Shown piece by piece: positions 59,200 to 64,000 of a stretch of 64,000 bases of DNA. This DNA is from Cladobotryum mycophilum. Its lineage: Eukaryota; Ascomycota; Sordariomycetes; Hypocreales; Hypocreaceae. Below the pieces are notes generated by a model. It saw nothing but the letters and a program-made list of their open reading frames with translations. It did not search any database and was not told the DNA's origin. Numbering within the stretch: the stretch's first letter is position 1; the number at the start of each line of letters is the position of its first letter. The stretch lies in NCBI GenBank assembly GCA_036429605.1, contig CM071590.1:992001-1056000 (forward strand), in the 5' to 3' direction. Position numbers and translations under genes: made by a program.

Positions 59200-61122
59200 A
59201 GAGAAGGGGGAAGAGGTGTGCGAGAGGGAGAGAGGGGAAGTCTGGATTACTATACTAATTTGGATACTCTGTGTATGCTGCGCATCACAGGGTTCGACGG
59301 ACGGACGCACGGCATCAATATGGGGCATATTTTTTTGGGATGGAGTCTTTGTTTAAGAGTCACGGAAGACTAGTTTCATTGTACAAGTGTATTATAAGGG
59401 CTACCAAGCTATTAATGAGAGAGATGCGTTACTGATACGACAACCGGAGTATATCCCACGAGGCAACGTTTCTTCAAAGGCAGTTTAAGGTATATCCAGA
59501 CTGCATAAGCTTCTTTTACAAATCATGGAGAAAGACAATGGCGCATAAAGAAGCCACCTCTCATTCAAGTTCTCTTTAGTGGACGCCACGAGGGCTCGAG
59601 GCTGATGAGCAGGATCGGCTCTTTTGCATGACGCTAAATTCTGACCGTGGAATGGTGGGCAGCGCCCCAACATTTGCAGAAATCCTTTGGAGACGTCTTG
59701 GGGTCGTCTGATTGGATGGAGTTTGAATTAGAGGTTCGTTTCATATGAAGGACCTTGTTTGATTTCGATGGACATGGATTGGATCAAATCAAGGTTGAGG
59801 CGCAAAAATGCGCTGGCCTGTGGCTAAACTGGGTCTGCAAGCCATGGTAAAAGGAAGATTATTAGTTGAAAATGAAGAACTTGAGCAGGCTGAAGTGAGG
59901 TTATTGCAAGGGCCCTGCCAAGACGGCCTGTGGCTTGCATTGAATGGGTTGACGGGACCCATGGATGTGTTGGATGGATGGATGGATATGGGCGCTTGAA
60001 GCGTTTAAGTGAGGCTGAAGTGTGATGCAGGTTGGTGTCGTGAGTGGCTTGTCTCTGAGAGGCAGGTGGCCATGTTTTATTGTAACGAATTTATTGATGA
60101 CAATTATTTGTATTCACAAGTCATCAACATGTACCCGATGAGCAAAGAATAATAATACTCAATGTCTAAAGGTTCGTCTCGTTGAACGACCCTGTATTGA
60201 ACTTCTATACGGAGTACCGATACAGAGTTTGCGATGCATGACAGGAGCTTTTGTCCCGAGACGTCGCAACATTCTTCAGGGGGCGGCTTTCTCCACCTAC
60301 ACCCACAAGCCCTCCAGCTACTTTTTTACCGCCCGGCTCCAGCCTCCGCCGCGGTTGTTCAAGTCCAGTCTAAGGACTTTGGTTTGTCTCATCGTGGTAT
60401 CGTGGCTGTAACCCTGCTTCCCATCTGCCACCACCAAAAAAGCAGACACCATGCGATGCAAAAAGGACCTGATATGGAACGTCCATTTGAACGGTTACGA
60501 ATATTGAAATCATCAAGTGATGATACTCATTGCCAGAACAACCAAATATGGAAAAAAGACTCAGCCCTGTAGACATCAAGGGGGGCTGGTGTGGAAGATG
60601 AAGTCACCATCTCCATCTCCAACTAGGATATGTGTGGTTCCATGACAATCTTTCTCCTAATCCAGCGAAACGAGCTGGACGGAACCTGCATGGCCAAATG
60701 GTCTTCTCATCCATCCATCCATCCAATCTAACATGCATGCAAATATTTATAATGGGTCCGTCTGGCGTTAATGATGCAGCCAACAAAAAGACCAACTCTC
60801 GCTTAGTCCTTTCGAAGGATTCTATTCTTGGTTTCCAATCTTGGTTTTCCTGGTTGCATGTGGTTCTCTCTCTCACACCCTTCGTCTTAGGTTCCATAGA
60901 TCAAAAGCCGTCAAGCTTGCGAACTTGTGCCTGACAGATCCTTTTTGTCTCCATCCCCTCATCTACCGAGCTTGGTAGCTCAGTGTAAATCTTTCTCTCT
61001 TTTACATACATCTTTCTGCATACTTACGCATCCTTTCCTTTTCTTCTCTTCTCTTCCCTCCCCTTTCCTTTCTCATACCTTCTCCCCCTGAAGATCGTCA
61101 TAGCTCCAGAGCTCCCATCACA
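59200..61122. other. Intergenic region
   Basis: 1.9 kb with no supported gene. Contains GATG/CATC tetranucleotide repeats (59970 and 60709-60724), one TACGGAGTA motif (60208-60216) and a CT-rich leader (60990-61090) before the next gene. Confidence 0.5.
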
Positions 61123-62186
61123 ATGACAGACTTCTCCAACCTCAAGGCCGCGAGCCTAGACCCAAACGCATGGTACCACGTCACCGAAGGCCGCGTCGAC
61201 AACATCACCTCCTCCAAGCTCACCTCCATGCTCCAAATCACCGCCGACGGCACCCCCGCCGTCTGGGCCGCCGCCAACATCGATCAATACTGGCAGTTCC
61301 AGCCCACGGGTGATAAGCCGGGCCGGTACCAGCTGCGCTGCACAAAGACCAAGATCGACAAGCAGTTGAGCGTGTGTTTCACCACCGCCGAGGTCACGAC
61401 GGGACACACGCGGCCCTGTATGGCGAGCTCGAGCGGCGACGACGCCCAGAGGTGGGACGTGGCCGACTGGGGGGACGGGTCGTTTCGCATCGTGAATGTG
61501 GGGAATGGGACGGACTATGTGATGGACGTGCACAAGGGGAATCCGCCGTACATGAGCTCGAATCTGAGGACGGATATTGCGCAGCCGGCGCAGCATTGGA
61601 TCATGACGAGTCATGCAAAAGTTGATGAGGCGGGTTATTCGACAATCTTTTCGGCTGTAAGTTGTCTATACAACCCCGTATAGTAGGTATCATGAGACTT
61701 CAAAAAACTGACATTGTACTCTCAAGTCAACCACAGCTACTTCTACTTCAACCAACTCACCCTCCCAAACCATCTCCCCTCCCGACTCACACACACACTC
61801 CCACTCCAGTCTCTCCCCAGCCGCCGCCGCAGGCATAGGCATAGGCGTCGGTCTAGGCGTCATATTCCTCGCCCTCGCCGCCTTCTTCCTCTACCGTCGC
61901 CGCCGCCGCTCCGCCCAAAACGTCGCCGAACTAGGCGGCGGCTCCTCCTCCCCCACGACGAAACCAAACCCTCTCTCACCGGTCGCTCACCAAACTATTC
62001 TCCTCTCGCCTCAGAAGGGGGCAGCAGCGGGGAGAAACACCCAGGCCCGATGATACGCCACAATCGGGTGCGTCGCATGAACTGCCGTATAATCCTGCGC
62101 CAGTGGAGGCACCGACAGATTATCATCATGAGCTGGACTCTACGCCTGTACATCCTTATTACGGACGGCAGCCCAAGGCGCTATAG
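61123..62186 (+). CDS. Beta-trefoil (RICIN-fold lectin-like) single-pass membrane protein, two apparent frameshifts
   Basis: Exon 1 (61123-61656) encodes a domain with repeated Q-x-W-like signatures (YWQFQPTG, QRWDVADWG, QHWIMTS), typical of the beta-trefoil carbohydrate-binding superfamily. After a 70-nt intron (GTAAGT, CTGAC branch, TCAAG) exon 2 opens at 61727. It has a serine/threonine/proline stalk, one transmembrane helix (AGIGIGVGLGVIFLALAAFF) and a basic stop-transfer YRRRRR. The cytoplasmic tail needs one extra base between 61961 and 61971 and another at CCC 62046-62048 to continue through SPNYSPLASEGGSS to DDTPQSGASHELPYNPAPVE and the stop at 62184-62186, giving about 331 residues. 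There is no N-terminal signal peptide, so membrane insertion would rely on the helix itself. This is only the sugar-binding fold; nothing suggests an enzyme or toxin chain. Confidence 0.72.
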
Positions 62187-62597
62187 AAAGTAAGTTGACA
62201 AAAAGAGACTAAAATGGTAAATACGAGACGGACAGGAGGAGGAAGCAAGCGAAGGTTATGAATTGGTTATGAACTTTGATATCCCTTGATTATAATATTC
62301 TGGTTAGAATAACTGGCGTTGGATGGTATATTTTATCTTTTTTCTTTCTTTTCTTTTCTTTCTTTTTTTTCGTATATGGAACAGATTCCCCTTCTTAGTT
62401 GCTTTGGTGGGAGTTGTCATCCTGGTGTGCGCGTTGAAGTTGCCATAGAATCGGGTCCTGAATACATAGAGTTTATCACATTCATATCCACCATAGAGTC
62501 AAGATGTATTCATTCATTATACAAAAACAGCCATTATATGATGCACATGTCTAAGCTGAGAGTTGTATACAATATCCATCCCTATTTCTCCTCTCCA
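62187..62597. other. Convergent 3' flanks
   Basis: Short region between the 3' ends of the trefoil protein gene and tRNase Z. T-rich, no gene seen. Confidence 0.5.
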
Positions 62598-64000
62598 TTA
62601 CTCCCCCAACTTCTCCATCAACTTCTGCACCGCCGGTATATAACACGCCGCCTTCTGGAAGTCGCCCAGCTTGACCCTCATGAAATCAAACGCCAGCAGC
62701 ACATCATGCTCTCCGCCCTCCACGCGGTCCCTCTTCAGCGAGTCGGACTTGGAGTACCGCTGAGAAAAGTGCGTGAGGAGCGTGCGCCGGGCCTTCATCT
62801 CCTTGGCCACCCATAGGGCTTCCCCCATGGTAGAGTGCTTCTTGGCCTTGGCGTGATCCCGCTTGTCGTCGCCAAAGGTGCATTCGTGGACAAGCAGGTG
62901 TGCGCCCTCGCATTCTTGAGCAAACTGCTTAGAGGGGCGGCAGTCGCCTGAGTAGGCGATTTTGAGGCCTGACGTCAGTTCTATCTGGGTGGCATATGAG
63001 CGCCAACAATGAGGCACCGGGATACGCTTGATGGAGGCAAGGCCAAAGTTCTCTTCGCCCAGATCTTCACGAGTTGTAAGATCCTTGTCCTTTTCCCTGG
63101 GTAAGGGGCAGCTAGGGAATCGCAACCGGTGGAATCCAATGTCCTCGACTTGGGATAGCTCCTCCAGCAACACGCGGTATCGTCCAATACAAGAAATAGC
63201 CAAGGTAGCGTTACTATTATCTTTTAGAGTCTGTTCATACCATGCCTTGATAACAGTAGGTGTGCCCATGTGGTGGTCCGCATGAGCGTGGCTGATGACG
63301 ATACAGCGGAGGTTACGCAGGACGTCCGCAGCCTCTTCTTCGCCAAACAATCGACTAATCTGCCCAAGTGTGCCCTCACCGCAATCCAATAAGTAATTTC
63401 CGATTCCAGGAACGCGAATCAAGGTGGCCGAAACATTTCTGTATTTGCTTGGGACAGATGAGCCAGTTCCAAGAGGAATAATCTCTGCATCCCGGTTTGG
63501 AATGTCCTGCTCCTCGTTTTCGATCTTAGCAAGGAACTCGGGATCCGTAGCCGCCGCCTTGGCCTGCTCAGCCAGAGCCAAGACTTCCTCATCTACTGAG
63601 TTGTATGCCTCGACCAGATCGGGGAAGGGAGCCATGGCGTCATCATCAAACACCCGTCGGGGCATCAACTGAAGCTTTTTACCAGCCCGCCCCAGCTCGA
63701 TAGGAGATTCCGCCGGCGGTGCCGGATACTTGACAGTGTTTTCGAACTTGAGAATTGGAAATCTCTCAGGGTCGATTCTCCGCAACTTCGCCTGGATGGT
63801 GGCCGCGCCGGGATGTGTAATCATGTTAGGGCATGTGTCTTGAGCACAGAAAACGTGCTTGATTTGAGAGTGATCTTGTGTAAACTTTTGAACTCGAGCA
63901 TCCTCGGCCAGACCTGAACCTAGAATCCAGTACATGACAGTGATATCAGTCATGAGTTCGGCGCTCTTCCATTCCGGTCTCTCCATGAAAGAATCTAAAT
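62598..64000 (-). CDS. TRZ1: tRNase Z, long form (Trz1/ELAC2), 5' end outside the window
   Basis: The frame is open to the window edge (LDSFMERPEWKS at the right end), so only the C-terminal about 466 residues are present and the N-terminal half lies beyond. The catalytic half shows IIPLGTGSSVPSKYRNVSATL, LLDCGEGTLGQ, the zinc motif HAHADHHMG, IAYSGDCRPS, LLVHECTF, KKHSTMGEA and LLTHFSQRYS. All the metallo-beta-lactamase zinc ligands expected for tRNase Z are present. The enzyme cleaves the 3' trailer from precursor tRNAs, in nucleus and mitochondria in fungi. No introns are seen in this part. Confidence 0.94.
   Translation of the reverse strand, partial: LDSFMERPEWKSAELMTDITVMYWILGSGLAEDARVQKFTQDHSQIKHVFCAQDTCPNMITHPGAATIQAKLRRIDPERFPILKFENTVKYPAPPAESPIELGRAGKKLQLMPRRVFDDDAMAPFPDLVEAYNSVDEEVLALAEQAKAAATDPEFLAKIENEEQDIPNRDAEIIPLGTGSSVPSKYRNVSATLIRVPGIGNYLLDCGEGTLGQISRLFGEEEAADVLRNLRCIVISHAHADHHMGTPTVIKAWYEQTLKDNSNATLAISCIGRYRVLLEELSQVEDIGFHRLRFPSCPLPREKDKDLTTREDLGEENFGLASIKRIPVPHCWRSYATQIELTSGLKIAYSGDCRPSKQFAQECEGAHLLVHECTFGDDKRDHAKAKKHSTMGEALWVAKEMKARRTLLTHFSQRYSKSDSLKRDRVEGGEHDVLLAFDFMRVKLGDFQKAACYIPAVQKLMEKLGE

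Overview
This is nuclear DNA of a filamentous ascomycete, most likely a Sordariomycete of the order Hypocreales. Introns are short (49-89 nt, GT...AG), genes are well spaced with pyrimidine-rich leaders, and the protein set is typical of these moulds: a sulfur-controller F-box protein, Drs1, EB1, Vam7, a secreted GH55 beta-1,3-glucanase and a NACHT-WD40 NLR. The order is inferred from protein resemblance; the species cannot be read from the sequence. Layout: 0.3-1.4 kb (-) mitochondrial succinate/fumarate carrier; 3.7-6.0 kb (-) F-box/WD40 sulfur controller; 8.9-9.7 kb (+) small threonine-rich membrane protein; 10.1-14.3 kb (+) a cluster of nine related putative RNA polymerase III non-coding RNA genes; 14.9-17.4 kb (-) APP1-like phosphatase; 18.3-20.7 kb (-) Drs1 helicase, divergent from 21.2-22.1 kb (+) EB1; 23.5-24.6 kb (+) Vam7 SNARE; 27.4-30.7 kb (+) large membrane/coiled-coil protein; 31.5-32.7 kb (-) membrane-anchored WD40 protein; 34.0-35.2 kb (-) NADP alcohol dehydrogenase; 35.8-36.2 kb (-) four-helix membrane protein; 39.8-42.0 kb (+) second F-box/WD40 protein; 42-49 kb gene-poor; 49.2-51.5 kb (+) GH55 glucanase; 52.8-57.5 kb (-) three-exon NLR; 58.5-59.2 kb (+) BTB protein; 61.1-62.2 kb (+) beta-trefoil/transmembrane protein; 62.6 kb to the right edge (-) tRNase Z, 5' end outside. 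The strongest unusual signal is the cluster at 10.1-14.3 kb. Nine units share a TATA-like box 29-31 nt upstream, an AT-rich block, a 7-bp terminal stem (AGCGAAG with CTTCGCT, with two G-U variants), a tRNA-like TAGC immediately after the 5' strand, a T-run immediately after the 3' strand and a GTTCGA B-box-like element just beyond it. Their cores are strongly diverged. I recognise no known RNA family here and infer Pol III transcription from the signals only. A second theme is technical: five otherwise intact genes need one extra base (seven places in all, always a missing base, at or next to a short homopolymer) to stay in frame. This points to homopolymer under-calling in the assembly rather than to pseudogenes. 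The genes are otherwise mostly housekeeping and do not form an obvious pathway or secondary-metabolite cluster.
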